DNA from: Sinorhizobium meliloti | Lineage (GTDB): Bacteria; Pseudomonadota; Alphaproteobacteria; Rhizobiales; Rhizobiaceae | Direction: 5' to 3' | Assembly (NCBI RefSeq): GCF_035610345.1 | Contig: NZ_CP141214.1 | Location: 900,230-964,229 of the forward strand | DNA: 64,000 nucleotides | Shown: one piece after another, positions 1 through 9,166 of the stretch | Position numbering within the stretch: the stretch's first letter is position 1 | Layout: the number at the start of each line of letters is the position of its first letter | Notes under the pieces: model-generated | Database searches by the model: none | The model's input: the letters and a program-made list of their open reading frames with translations, nothing else | What the model was told of the DNA's origin: nothing | Translations under genes and position numbers: made by a program

Positions 1-2
1 TC

Positions 3-599
3 GTGCATTTCAACGAAGTGGACGAATGTGCCGGCCTAGACGGGCTGATGACCAACCGGCTGCACCGCGCGCTCGGCCAGCCGGTGGAAAACACCCTGCA
101 CGATCTGCGCTGGGGCGCGGTCGATCCGACCGGCTCCGTCGACGGTTTCGTCTGGGTGTTCGAAATCTCCGGCGCCGCACCTCCTTCGCATCACGAGGGC
201 GGTTGGGCCGGATCGGACAGCATGCGCCAGCCTCCGATGTTTTTCCCTGCAGGCGGCGGTACGCTGCGTGGCATCGCTAAACCCGGCGAGATCGTCTGGT
301 CACGTATCTTCGTCGAAGACAACCGACTGAAGATGGATATCGGCCGCGGCCAGGCTGTATCTCTTCCGAAGGAGGAGACCGAACGCCGCTGGAAATCCAC
401 CAACGAGCAGTGGCCGATGATGCATGCGGTGCTGACCGGTGTTACCCGCGACCAGATGATGGCCCGCCACAAGGCCAATCACATTCAGGTCGCTTATGCA
501 AATTCCGCAGCCGAAGCTGATCGTGCGGCACTCGCAAAAGCGGCACTCGCTGCGGAGCTCGGAATGGAAGTCTCCTTCTGCGGTGTTGAGCTCGGCTAA
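3..599 (+). CDS. C-terminal part of a FucI/AraA-type sugar isomerase (5'-truncated by the window edge)
   Basis: The reading frame is open at the left edge, so only the last 198 codons are visible. The stretch resembles the C-terminal domain of L-fucose/L-arabinose isomerase-like proteins, which interconvert aldoses and ketoses in the cytoplasm. Supporting features are HHEGGW near residue 64, a proline/glycine-rich segment (MFFPAGGGTLRG), and the closing helix around MMARHKANHIQVAYA. The gene ends at a TAA and is followed by an intergenic stretch and an ISL3 element. The family assignment is by recognition of the C-terminal pattern only; the N-terminal and catalytic domains lie outside the window, so the substrate cannot be stated. 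Confidence 0.6.
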   Translation: MHFNEVDECAGLDGLMTNRLHRALGQPVENTLHDLRWGAVDPTGSVDGFVWVFEISGAAPPSHHEGGWAGSDSMRQPPMFFPAGGGTLRGIAKPGEIVWSRIFVEDNRLKMDIGRGQAVSLPKEETERRWKSTNEQWPMMHAVLTGVTRDQMMARHKANHIQVAYANSAAEADRAALAKAALAAELGMEVSFCGVELG

Positions 600-816
600 G
601 GAGGCGGTGCTTAGCAGTCCTACCGATTGACACAACGGGATAGTGCCCGTCGGTTGTGCTTAGTAAAGTCGGTCAAAGGTTCGACTCAAGGTGAGGGGAC
701 GGAATCGACCTTCCGGACTGGCTCATGCTGGCGGCCTCTGATCGGCTCAGTCGGGTGGAGCTCTTCCGTTCTCGGCCATCGGAACGAACAAAGAGTGCTG
801 TCACTTGGCAATTAAA
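600..816. other. Intergenic stretch before the ISL3 element
   Basis: No coding region is convincing here. A T-loop-like string (GGTTCGACTC near 678) does not sit in a tRNA fold. The last eight bases (809-816, CAATTAAA) are one copy of the ISL3 target duplication. Confidence 0.5.
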
Positions 817-817
817 C

Positions 818-844
818 GGGGTTTTCCTCAATTCGTGTGGTTCA
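818..844 (+). repeat. Left terminal inverted repeat of the ISL3 element
   Basis: This begins GGGGTTTTCCTC and ends GTGTGGTTCA. It matches the reverse complement of 2421-2447 with a few substitutions and one-base gaps. Confidence 0.75.
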
Positions 845-857
845 CTCGCCGTTAGAC

Positions 858-2437
858 ATGATGCCGCTACGGGGGGGCATGCAATTAAAAACGAAATGGG
901 CGCCCGGCCCAGGGGTCAAAGTTCTGGGTATCGCCCTTCAAGATGCAGAGAACTGGGTTATTTCTGCCGCTGCAAAACCTGTCGGTATCTGCCCGGATTG
1001 CGGAGCGCGAAGCCGGCATCGGCACGGCTGGCATAACCGCCGCCTCCAGGACTTGCCTGTTCGGGGTCAAGTTGTGAAAATCAACCTCGCACTGAACCAG
1101 TGGCAGTGTAGACACCGAAAATGCGGGCGACGGACGTTCACCGACAGGTTGCCCGAGATTGCTTCGCCCTACATGCGAGGAACTGAGCGGATGGCTGAGA
1201 TTGTCGGGTTGATTGGCTACAGGATGGGTGGTCGCCCGGGTGAATACTTGATCATCGGCTCGGCATGCCGGTCAGCGCCGACACGATCTTGCGGCAATTG
1301 AAGCGCGATAATCCGGCGTCCATACAAAGACAATATCCGGGTCGTGGGCATTGATGATTGGAGCTGGCGGCATTCCTCGCGGTAGCGTCGAGAGCGCAAA
1401 AGCATGGTTGCGAGAACGTCCGACTATCGAGGTCGTTAGCCGAGATCGCTGTGGCCTATATGCCCAGGCAGCCCGGGAGGGCGCACCGCAGGCCCGCCAG
1501 GTAGCTGACCGTTTTCATCTGGTTCAAAATCTCAGGGAGGCAATCAAGGAACAGATGAGCGTTTATGGTCACGCCCATGTCAGACCCATTCTCTCCGAAG
1601 ATGCGATCGCCAGCGCCAGGTCACAACAGCGCGTGCCCGCTTGGCGCACAGGCAATCCCGTCAGGAGATATTCGACACGCTTGAAGCTTTGCGCCAGCAG
1701 GGCCTCACCTACAGCGAGATTGCAAGGCGGACCGGATACGAGCGCCGCAGCATCGCGAATTGGCTTACTTCCAATGCACCGCGAGACAGAAATCGGGCGG
1801 CATTGAATCCGACATCGCCACTATATTTTGAAGCTTTCCTGGCTGAATGCTGGAAAAATGGAAACCGGGTTGGGCGCCATCTGTTTTACGATATCAAGAA
1901 CCGCGGTTACACGGGCAGCCGCTCCAATCTGGAGCGCCTGAGGTGTGGCGTGAAGTCGAAAACCTTCAATCCGACGAGCCGCCTCCGGATATGGATGTTT
2001 CAGAACCCGTCCGCGATCCTGACACCGGCCATATGATCTCGTCTGTGGTGGCCGCAGCTTTGTGCATAAAACCGCGCGGCCTGCTGACCGATCGTCAGGC
2101 CGGAAAGGTCAATGCCTTGAAGCAGGGCTCGACGGTCTTCGCCATAATGCGTGGCCTGGCCATGCGTTTCAACGGCATCTTGCGCAGCAGGAGCTCGGAG
2201 GCACTGGATGAATGGATCGACGATGCCATTGATACCGAACTCACGGCGATCATGCGCTTCGCCAGCGTTTTGCGCCGGGATATCGATGCCGTCAAAAATG
2301 CAATCGAACTCCCCTGGAGCAACGGTCAAGCGGAAGGGCAGATCAACCGCCTCAAGATGCTGAAACGAGCAATGTACGGTCGCGCCGGCCCAGAACTGAT
2401 GAGGGCGAGAATGCTGCCGCTGAATCACAGAATTTGA
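858..2437 (+). pseudogene. ISL3-family transposase, multiply frameshifted
   Basis: The N-terminal zinc-ribbon region of an ISL3 transposase is present (CPDCGARSRHRHGWHNRR, then CRHRKCGRRTF), but the frame changes near 1250, again between about 1350 and 1400, near 1640-1700, and near 1950. Recognisable blocks in order are the zinc ribbon, an IDDWSWR block holding the first catalytic Asp at about 1350, a block ending in QVADRFHLVQNLREA, an HTH-containing insert (YSEIARRTGYERRSIANWL), and the C-terminal block with SNGQAEGQINRLK. The segment normally lying between the DDWSWR and SVESAKAW blocks appears shortened, so codons were probably lost as well. The product cannot be functional unless supplied in trans. 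Confidence 0.85.
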
Positions 2438-2447
2438 GGATGAACCC
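2421..2447 (-). repeat. Right terminal inverted repeat of the ISL3 element
   Basis: Read on the minus strand this is GGGTTCATCCTC followed by AAATTCTGTGATTCA, pairing with 818-844. The second CAATTAAA duplication overlaps its last base and runs to 2454. Confidence 0.75.
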
Positions 2448-2572
2448 AATTAAATGCAAAGCGACATGGAGCTCGGTTTCAACCCCATGCTCGGATCACG
2501 GTTTGATCTTTGATGTCCGGACCTAAAAGGGCTCCGGGGCTCGAGACCACGGGCGACATCAAGCGATTTGTG

Positions 2573-3496
2573 TCAAATAGCTTGCCAGTCGATGTCTTTG
2601 TCTTTGGGGGTTAACGAAGGCTGTTGCTGTGTCAGCCAATCAAGCAAACGTTCGACATTGCGGACACTTCTATTCTGCTTGTCATACAACCCAAAAAAGC
2701 CAGCCCCAATCAAAACGTTCGATGGGCATAGATTCACTAGCTTCTGATCCTGAAGTTCTTCTTCGACAAATGCCCTCGGGGCCAAACATATCCCTGCACC
2801 GTTTCGAGCCGCGGCGAGACTGAGATGAATGTGGTCGAAAACCTGACCCTTTAGCGTTTGGCTCCCTTCTATCCCAGCTTTTCGGAACCAGTTTGGCCAC
2901 GCGGAGATCCTGCTCCTGATGTGTAGCAAGTTGTAGTTGAGGAGGTCAGAAGGTTGATCGATAGGCTTTCCTTGAACCAGCCGAGGCGAAGCAACGGCAA
3001 TAGTCTCATCGTCCACGATTCTCATACAAACCATGCGAGCGTTCTGCATCGGGAACCTGCGAATGACCAAGTCGTTCGTTTCGATTTCGTTTCGCAGCTC
3101 ATCTGTCGTTGATGTCTCGAGACGAATTTCCACATTAGGAAATGCACGCTGAAATGATGCGACTCTGGGGATCAGCCACTGTGTGGTGAAGGTCGGTGTT
3201 GCATTTACCCGTACTCGATTCAGCACGCCAGAGCTTAAAAGGTTCTCTGATGCCACTGCTATCAGATCGAGGCTCTGCCTTACATCTTCCAAGTAATTTC
3301 GAGCCTTGGGCATCAGTTCCAATCCGTTGCCCTTCTTCTTGAATAGTTTTTGATTGAAGTGGTGCTCAAGCACTTTGATGTGCTGGCTAATAGCGCTGTG
3401 ACTGACGTTGAGTTCTAGCGCTGCCTGGGTCACGCTTTCGTGGCGCGCAGTCGCTTCGAAGGCCTGGAGGGCTTTTAGAGGAGGAAGTCTTCTCAT
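2573..3496 (-). CDS. LysR-family regulator (GcvA-like), divergent from the phosphonate-type operon
   Basis: This 307-residue protein has the LysR layout: an N-terminal winged HTH (PPLKALQAFEATARHESVT then ALELNVSHSAISQHIKVLE, residues about 5-65) and a periplasmic-binding-like effector domain from about residue 95. The start RRLPPLKALQAFE is typical of the GcvA-like branch. It is transcribed away from the ABC transporter/aminotransferase operon that begins at 4158. LysR proteins commonly control a divergent neighbour, and a perfect inverted repeat with a T-N11-A core lies upstream of that operon (4038-4058). A LysR-type regulator also accompanies the phosphonoalanine genes described in Variovorax. 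Phosphonoalanine or phosphonopyruvate is therefore the inferred effector. Confidence 0.9.
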   Translation of the reverse strand: MRRLPPLKALQAFEATARHESVTQAALELNVSHSAISQHIKVLEHHFNQKLFKKKGNGLELMPKARNYLEDVRQSLDLIAVASENLLSSGVLNRVRVNATPTFTTQWLIPRVASFQRAFPNVEIRLETSTTDELRNEIETNDLVIRRFPMQNARMVCMRIVDDETIAVASPRLVQGKPIDQPSDLLNYNLLHIRSRISAWPNWFRKAGIEGSQTLKGQVFDHIHLSLAAARNGAGICLAPRAFVEEELQDQKLVNLCPSNVLIGAGFFGLYDKQNRSVRNVERLLDWLTQQQPSLTPKDKDIDWQAI

Positions 3497-4157
3497 AGTC
3501 GCTGTCTGATTTCCTAATGCCTGCTGCAGAGTAATCTTTTTGCATCTATCCTACAATCTGAGCCAAGGCCGACATCTCTCCAACAGGTACAACTATCGCG
3601 TTCGGCGCGTGGAGCGTGGCGCGCTGCGAGGTTTTGAGGGCAATCAGTTTCAACGCAAGGACGCCTTTTGTGATTGTCCGGATGAACTGCTGAGGGGGAT
3701 CCATCTTGGGCGGGGAGTGGGGACCGGATTCACCCTTACGAGAGGGATCGACAGCACACCATCCGGCCTCAGATGAGGCGCATGCCGCGAAATTGCTCTG
3801 CACCGTAGCCCACCGCGCGCCCCGAATTCAGCAGCGCTCGGTCCGACTCCGAACTGGACGAAACCCCTGGGGGTGCAACGTCACCAAACCTGTACCATCA
3901 TTAGAGCCTGTGCCGGTCGGCCACTGATGCCCGGCGTAGATACCCTCATTGAGCATGTCCGCCTTCGGTACTAGTGTCATAAAATCTAAATTAAGCTGTG
4001 CAACTATCGCTTGTTTGACGCCAGTTTTTTCTGCTTAAATGTTAGATTTCCTAACATTAGTGTAAATATCAATTGCTATCCTTCGCCTCCTCCTGACCGT
4101 AAAAAGAAAAGCGCCGGCACCGTCGGCCACGGAAAACACGCGGTTGGGAGGCTGAGG
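3497..4157. other. Divergent intergenic region between the LysR gene and the ABC operon
   Basis: This 660-base stretch has no convincing gene. Its right part (about 3965-4090) is much more A/T-rich than the surroundings and holds the inverted repeat at 4038-4058, consistent with the operon promoter. Short ORFs at 3540-3776 and 3706-3927 show no family resemblance. Confidence 0.6.
4038..4058. promoter_or_regulatory. Perfect inverted repeat with LysR-type T-N11-A core
   Basis: AATGTTAG (4038-4045) and CTAACATT (4051-4058) are perfect reverse complements separated by five bases. The T at 4042 and the A at 4054 are separated by eleven bases, the spacing of a LysR box. It lies about 100 bp before the TTG start of the ATPase gene and 540 bp from the regulator gene. 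Binding by the neighbouring LysR protein is inferred. Confidence 0.5.
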
Positions 4158-5237
4158 TTGACCGAACTCACCTTATCGAACATTCAAAAATCCTATGGCG
4201 ACTATCTCGTACTCCGGGATGTCAATCGTCAAATTCCCGATGGGACTTTCTTTACTCTTCTGGGGCCAAGCGGGTGCGGAAAGACAACATTGCTGCGCGT
4301 CATCGCGGGATTCGTGCAACCTAGTGCTGGAACAGTCATGTTCGGGTCGGAGGAGGTCACAAACCTCCCACCGCATCGACGTGGCGTCGGAATGGTTTTC
4401 CAGGATTATGCACTTTTCCCGGACAAGACCGTCTTTGAAAACGTTGCCTACGGGCTGCGTGCCCGCAGACGCCCGCAGGTTCAAATCACCCGAAAGGTCA
4501 ACGAATACCTCGAGCGTGTAGGCCTGTCCGGGTTGGGGGACCGGTTGCCGGCCGCGATGAGTGGCGGACAAAGGCAGCGTGTGGCTCTCGCAAGGGCACT
4601 GGTCATCGAGCCGCGCGTGCTGCTCATGGATGAACCATTGTCAAATCTCGATGCTGCGCTGCGCGTGCAAATGCGCGATGTGATCCGATCACTGCAGCTT
4701 GAAACGAAAACCACCACTGTCTTCGTCACGCATGATCAGGAAGAAGCCTTGGCCATGTCCGATCAGATTGCTGTCATGAAAGATGGGCGGATCGATCAGT
4801 GCGGCGATCCGCAAGACGTTTATCGGAACCCTCAGACAGCATACGTTGCCAGCTTCGTCGGGTCAGCGAACGTGCTCAAGGCCCGGCCTCTAGGGGCTGG
4901 ACCAAATGGCGCCAGCGTCTTTGAGGTCTGTGGTACGACTGTGACAGGCCGGACGATGTCTACCGCCAAGGACGGCAAGTATGTCCTGATCGCGCGGCCC
5001 GAGAACCTTGGCATTCGGCGCTCCTCTGGCTCCCCGAAAAACGGGGAGGTTGCAGGTCGCGTCAAAATGACTCAGTTCCAGGGCTATCGCACCGGCTTTT
5101 CGGTGGTTCTCAACGACGGAACGAATGTTCACGTCGATGGCTTCGGAGAATCGGACGCTGCTTCACTAACCCACGGAGACGAGGTCATCGTCTCCCTCGA
5201 GGGCAAATGTCTCTTTGTTCCGGAGGCATCGCTGTGA
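4158..5237 (+). CDS. ABC transporter ATPase, iron/2-aminoethylphosphonate-type importer
   Basis: This is a cytoplasmic ATPase of about 359 residues. Walker A is GPSGCGKTT (residues 36-44), the Q-loop is in VFQDYALFP, the signature is MSGGQRQR, Walker B is VLLMDEPLSNLD, and the H-loop is VTHDQ. A C-terminal TOBE-like domain follows. I chose TTG at 4158 because GGGAGG lies six bases upstream and the homologous fold begins there. A longer in-frame ORF starts at 4011, but its first 49 codons look non-coding. The stop overlaps the permease start by four bases. Together with the next two genes it forms a complete importer; the phosphonate substrate is inferred from the downstream enzymes. Confidence 0.85.
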   Translation: MTELTLSNIQKSYGDYLVLRDVNRQIPDGTFFTLLGPSGCGKTTLLRVIAGFVQPSAGTVMFGSEEVTNLPPHRRGVGMVFQDYALFPDKTVFENVAYGLRARRRPQVQITRKVNEYLERVGLSGLGDRLPAAMSGGQRQRVALARALVIEPRVLLMDEPLSNLDAALRVQMRDVIRSLQLETKTTTVFVTHDQEEALAMSDQIAVMKDGRIDQCGDPQDVYRNPQTAYVASFVGSANVLKARPLGAGPNGASVFEVCGTTVTGRTMSTAKDGKYVLIARPENLGIRRSSGSPKNGEVAGRVKMTQFQGYRTGFSVVLNDGTNVHVDGFGESDAASLTHGDEVIVSLEGKCLFVPEASL

Positions 5238-6874
5238 ACCGCTTCCTTCCCTGGGGCATGTTGAGCCTCGTAGCTCTATTCTTTCTCGCTGTCTTCATAG
5301 CTTACCCAATCTTCGGCGTGCTGGCGCGCAGTTTCATAGGAGACAGCGGCTCATTTTCTGTCGAGGGATTCGTCATATTCCTGACGAAAGGTCGCTATCT
5401 CGAGGCCCTTGGCAATTCCATGATACTTGGGATCACCGTGACTTTTACCTGCACGCTGGTCGGAGTGTTTCTGGCATTCATTGTCGCTCGGTACGAGATA
5501 CCCTTAGGGAGCATGATTTTGCTGCTTCCGCTGTCGATCCTCATCATACCTGAACTAATCACGGCTCAGTCCTGGATCATGGTGTTCGGCAACGACGGCT
5601 TGTTGACGCGTCTCTTCAGAGCGTTGGGTGTACCCTTTCCCAGGTTTTACGGGTGGCTCGGGCTCATCTACGTGATGACGCTTAGCTTCTATGTCCATAT
5701 CTTCCTTGCCGCGCTCGCCGCACTCCGCAGCTTCGACCATAGCCTTGAAGAAGCTGGCCAAAGCTTGGGCACTGCCCCGCTGGTTACATACTTCAAGGTC
5801 GTCTTCCCTACCATTATGCCCGCAGTGCTTTCTGCCGGTCTGATTGTCTTCACGCTTGTAGTCGGTAACTTCGCGATATCGATCAATCTGGGCCAGAGCG
5901 TGCCCCTACTGTCGGTATTAACCTATCGCAGCTTCATAAGCGAAATGGGCGGCAGTCCGGTCATGCAGTCGACCCTCGCGACCGTTTCTATCCTCCTGGT
6001 CGCGTCGATACTCTTCCTGCAAAAGCGCTACCTCAGCAAAAAAGACTATCAGATGATTGCCGGGCGCACTCCCCCACGCAAGAAGCTGAAGGGTTGGAAG
6101 TCTCTGCTGGCGTCCGGAGCCGCGGCATTGATCATCGTGCTGTCATTGTTGCCAGCATTTGTGGTCCTGGTTGGTTCTTTCACCTATTCAAGTGGTCCGG
6201 TGATGCACTGGGGGCAGTTCACTTTCGAAAACTATTCCAGGATCTGGGACTTCAATCTCGACGTGATCTTGAACTCACTGAAGTTTGCCTCCCTTGCAAC
6301 GACCTTTGGAGTGAGCTTCGCGACGCTGGTTTCGTATCTGCTCATCAAGAAGCGGAGTTCTGTCAGCTCCACACTTGATTACCTTCTGTTGTTACCGCTT
6401 ACGATCTCCGGCACCGTTCTTGGGATTGCGCTAGCGCAGGGGTTCAATTCTGGTCCCTTGGTCTTGACCGGAACTTCTGCATTGATGGTTTTGGCAATGA
6501 TGGTGAGACGCTTGCCTTTCGGAGTTCGCAATGCCTCATCAAACCTACATAACATTTCCAACTCTCTTGAAGAAGCGTCCGTAAGCCTCGGTGTTCCACC
6601 ACTCAAGACGTTCTTCAAGGTGGTCCTTCCCCTGATGGCACCGGGCATAGCAGCGGCTGCTATTCTCACCTGGGTGACAACTGTCGCGGAACTCAGCGCA
6701 GTTGTTGTTCTCTACCAGGCCGGACAAGAAACGTTGCCTATCCAGATCTTCCGTCTGATCAGCAGTGATTTGATGGGCCGCGCGTCGGCGTTCGGCGTCA
6801 TCAATATGATCATCATCATCCTACCCGTGTTCTTTGGGATAAGGGTGATGAAGGTGAAGCTCTTCGCATCTTAA
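5234..6874 (+). CDS. ABC transporter permease, fused two-domain type
   Basis: The protein has about 546 residues with two consecutive permease halves, as in FbpB/ThiP-type importers. Each half ends in an EAA-type loop that contacts the ATPase: EEAGQSLGTAPLVTYFKVVFP in the first and EEASVSLGVPPLKTFFKVVLP in the second. Roughly twelve hydrophobic segments are visible. A GTG start at 5234 is preferred because it overlaps the ATPase stop (GTGA) and has CGGAGG eight bases upstream. It belongs to the same operon as 4158 and 6893. This architecture is shared by importers for ferric iron, thiamine and 2-aminoethylphosphonate, so the permease alone does not fix the substrate. Confidence 0.88.
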   Translation: MNRFLPWGMLSLVALFFLAVFIAYPIFGVLARSFIGDSGSFSVEGFVIFLTKGRYLEALGNSMILGITVTFTCTLVGVFLAFIVARYEIPLGSMILLLPLSILIIPELITAQSWIMVFGNDGLLTRLFRALGVPFPRFYGWLGLIYVMTLSFYVHIFLAALAALRSFDHSLEEAGQSLGTAPLVTYFKVVFPTIMPAVLSAGLIVFTLVVGNFAISINLGQSVPLLSVLTYRSFISEMGGSPVMQSTLATVSILLVASILFLQKRYLSKKDYQMIAGRTPPRKKLKGWKSLLASGAAALIIVLSLLPAFVVLVGSFTYSSGPVMHWGQFTFENYSRIWDFNLDVILNSLKFASLATTFGVSFATLVSYLLIKKRSSVSSTLDYLLLLPLTISGTVLGIALAQGFNSGPLVLTGTSALMVLAMMVRRLPFGVRNASSNLHNISNSLEEASVSLGVPPLKTFFKVVLPLMAPGIAAAAILTWVTTVAELSAVVVLYQAGQETLPIQIFRLISSDLMGRASAFGVINMIIIILPVFFGIRVMKVKLFAS

Positions 6875-6892
6875 TAACCGAGGGAGAATGAT

Positions 6893-7864
6893 ATGAAAAG
6901 ACTACTCCATAGCGTGCTGATCTCTGCGATCCTTTCGTCGACGAGCGCAGCAATGGCAGGTGAAGTAAACCTCTATACATCCAACACTGAAGACTCAGTC
7001 ACAACCGCCGTTGACCTCATTCGTGAAAAGGCGCCGGATATCAAAGTCAACATCATTGCCGGCAGCTCCGGTGCACTTTTGCGACGCATCGAGGCAGAGA
7101 AAGGCGCGCCTGGCGCTGACCTTTTCTGGAGTAGCGGCTTCTCAACCTTGGAAGAGTTCAAGGCCCTTTTTACAAAATACAACTCGCCCGAGGTTGATCA
7201 CCTGACCCCTTCATTGCGGGCTACGGAAAGTCCTTGGGTGGGAACCAACACCCATGTGATGGTTCTAATGATCAACAAGGATGTGCTTGAGGACGATACC
7301 CCGACGAGCTGGCAAGACGTCATGAAACCCGAGTGGAAGGGCAAGGTGACGATGGCTGATCCAGCCAACTCAAGCTCCGCCTATGCCCAGTTATACGGCG
7401 TTTACTCGCTGTACGGCGAGGAAGGCGTTCGCAAGCTCGCCGCCAATGTCGAATTGCAGGGGGAAACCAGCGGAGCCTACAAAGCTGTCGCCCAAGGTGA
7501 GTACCCTGCGGGATTGACCATGGAGTACGCGGCTCAACGTTATGTCGTCGGCGGCCAACGAGCCATCCAAGTAGTCTATCCAAAGGACGGAACGTTTCTT
7601 TCCCCGGAAGGCTTGGCGCTAATTGCAAATGGCCCGAATCCTGAGGACGCAAAGAAGGTCTACGATCTTTTCCTTTCCCAACAAATGCAAGCCGCCCTCG
7701 TGAAAGTTACGTTACGCCGGCCGTCGCGCGACGACGTCGATGACGCACTGAAGGCTAGTGGGTTGCCGACGATGAGCGAGATCAAGGTCATCGACGTCGA
7801 CCAGAACAAGGCTGGGGCAGAGCGCGACAAGATCCTGAAGCTCTGGAGCGAAGCCCGAGGCTAG
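6893..7864 (+). CDS. Periplasmic solute-binding protein of the phosphonate-type importer
   Basis: This 323-residue protein has a Sec signal peptide (residues 1-22, cleavage after AMA) and a mature part resembling the FbpA/AfuA/PhnS cluster of binding proteins: EVNLYTSNTEDS at the N-terminus, AGSSGALLRRIEAEKGAPGADLFWS at about residues 56-80, and WVGTNTHVMVLMINKD near residue 120. GAGGGAGAA precedes the ATG. The family includes 2-aminoethylphosphonate binders as well as ferric-ion binders. Its position directly before an aminotransferase and a phosphonopyruvate hydrolase-like gene suggests an aminophosphonate ligand. Iron cannot be excluded from sequence alone. Confidence 0.85.
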   Translation: MKRLLHSVLISAILSSTSAAMAGEVNLYTSNTEDSVTTAVDLIREKAPDIKVNIIAGSSGALLRRIEAEKGAPGADLFWSSGFSTLEEFKALFTKYNSPEVDHLTPSLRATESPWVGTNTHVMVLMINKDVLEDDTPTSWQDVMKPEWKGKVTMADPANSSSAYAQLYGVYSLYGEEGVRKLAANVELQGETSGAYKAVAQGEYPAGLTMEYAAQRYVVGGQRAIQVVYPKDGTFLSPEGLALIANGPNPEDAKKVYDLFLSQQMQAALVKVTLRRPSRDDVDDALKASGLPTMSEIKVIDVDQNKAGAERDKILKLWSEARG

Positions 7865-7879
7865 TCAGCTCCCCAACTG

Positions 7880-7897
7880 GGGCGCTCCCGGGCGCCT
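7880..7897 (+). terminator. Possible attenuating hairpin after the binding-protein gene
   Basis: GGCGC and GCGCC pair around a six-base loop, followed by a pyrimidine run (CTCTCTCTC). The stem is short. It may lower read-through from the abundant binding-protein gene into the enzymes. Confidence 0.25.
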
Positions 7898-7926
7898 CTC
7901 TCTCATCAGATGAAAAGGAAAAAAGA

Positions 7927-9147
7927 ATGGGCATTCTCTCTGCCAAATTGTCAGCGGTTAAACCCTCGCAAACAAAGGCAATGACAGCCTTGGCGGCGTC
8001 ACTGAAGGCCGAAGGCAGAGCGATCATTACGCTCAGCCAGGGGGAGCCAGACTTTGACACCCCAGAAAACATTTCTCGCGCGGCGATCAACGCCATCCAA
8101 GTGGGCCACACCAAATACACGGCTGTCGCCGGCATAACGCCACTGCGCGAGGCAGTCGTGCGCAAGTTTCAACGAGAAAACAACCTCACCTTCAGCACTG
8201 ACCAAATCACCGTCGGCTGCGGCGCCAAGCAGCTGCTTTACAACGCGCTTGTTGCAACGCTTGATGAAGGCGACGAAGTTGTCTTTCCAACGCCATGTTG
8301 GGTTTCCTACCCCGAGATGGTGAAATTGGCCGGTGGAGTGCCGGTGGCGGTTGATACTCGCCTCAGGGATGGTTTCATCCTCAAGCCAGAAGATCTGCGA
8401 GCCGCAATCACGCCCAAGACAAAGTGGCTGATGCTGAATTCACCCTCAAATCCCACCGGTGCCGTCTATTCTAGGAAAAACCTAGAGGATCTGGCGGAGG
8501 TTCTGCGCGATTTCCCGAACGTGTGGGTCCTCGCCGACGATATCTACGAGCACCTTGTATACGGCGATACCCGGTTCTACACGATGGCCGAGGTGGCGCC
8601 TGACATGGCCGGGCGGACCTTGACCGTGAACGGTGTTTCGAAATCCTACGCGATGACGGGCTGGCGCGTGGGGTATGCTGCGGGTCCAGTTGAACTCATC
8701 AAGGCCATGAATACAGTCCAAGGCCAGTCCACATCCCACACCTCGTCCATCTCGCAATATGCGGCAGTGGAAGCTTTGAACGGCGACCAGAGCTTCATCC
8801 AGAAATTTCGCGATGCTTTCGAGGCTCGCAGGAACCTGGTCGTGAAGCTAATCAATGATATCCCGGGCCTGCGGTGCGAGAGCCCACAGGGAGCATTCTA
8901 CATATTCGTCGGATGCCAGGCGCTACTAGGCAGCGTTACGCCTTCCGGAAAGTCCTTGGACACGGACATGGACTTTGCACTCTATCTCATGGAAGAGGCC
9001 GGCGTCGCCGTGGTGCCCGGCTCCGGCTTCCTCGCCGATGGGTTCATCCGCGTATCCTACGCCTCCTCTGAGCAGGAACTGAACGGTGCCTGCACCGCAA
9101 TTGCGAGGGCGGTCGCCAAACTTGCCAAAAGCCCAAAAATGGCTTGA
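7927..9147 (+). CDS. Class I aminotransferase, probable phosphonoalanine (aspartate-like) transaminase
   Basis: This 406-residue fold-type I PLP enzyme has the AspC/AatA layout: SQGEPDFDTP near residue 38, the cofactor-binding block GCGAKQLLYNAL, the SPSNPTGAVYS motif, the ADDIYEHLVYG motif, and the Schiff-base lysine at residue 239 in NGVSKSYAMTGWRVGY. Aspartate aminotransferases of this group accept dicarboxylic amino acids, and 2-amino-3-phosphonopropionate is the phosphonate analogue of aspartate. The gene lies between the importer and the phosphonopyruvate hydrolase-like gene, with 19 bases to the latter. I therefore infer conversion of L-phosphonoalanine to phosphonopyruvate with 2-oxoglutarate as acceptor. 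A general aspartate aminotransferase is the alternative. Confidence 0.8.
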   Translation: MGILSAKLSAVKPSQTKAMTALAASLKAEGRAIITLSQGEPDFDTPENISRAAINAIQVGHTKYTAVAGITPLREAVVRKFQRENNLTFSTDQITVGCGAKQLLYNALVATLDEGDEVVFPTPCWVSYPEMVKLAGGVPVAVDTRLRDGFILKPEDLRAAITPKTKWLMLNSPSNPTGAVYSRKNLEDLAEVLRDFPNVWVLADDIYEHLVYGDTRFYTMAEVAPDMAGRTLTVNGVSKSYAMTGWRVGYAAGPVELIKAMNTVQGQSTSHTSSISQYAAVEALNGDQSFIQKFRDAFEARRNLVVKLINDIPGLRCESPQGAFYIFVGCQALLGSVTPSGKSLDTDMDFALYLMEEAGVAVVPGSGFLADGFIRVSYASSEQELNGACTAIARAVAKLAKSPKMA

Positions 9148-9166
9148 TTCCGGAAGGTCCTTAGAA

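Larger units (their letters stand above)
817..2446 (+). mobile_element. ISL3-family insertion sequence with intact ends and decayed transposase
   Basis: The element carries an ISL3-type transposase broken in several frames. Related, imperfect terminal inverted repeats lie at about 818-844 and 2421-2447; both contain TCCTCAA(A)TTC followed by TGTG and TTCA. An exact eight-base direct repeat, CAATTAAA, flanks the element at 809-816 and 2447-2454, which is the duplication length usual for ISL3. The exact terminal base is uncertain by one or two positions because the final C may belong to either repeat. The element sits between a sugar isomerase gene and the LysR gene of the phosphonoalanine-type operon. 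Confidence 0.85.

Noticed and set aside
670..700. T-loop-like sequence suggesting a tRNA 3' end next to the ISL3 element
   Set aside because: The bases flanking GGTTCGACTC do not form a five-pair T-stem, and no acceptor or anticodon arm can be drawn.
3540..3927. Short ORFs in the LysR-ABC intergenic region
   Set aside because: They overlap each other on both strands, lack ribosome sites and resemble nothing known.
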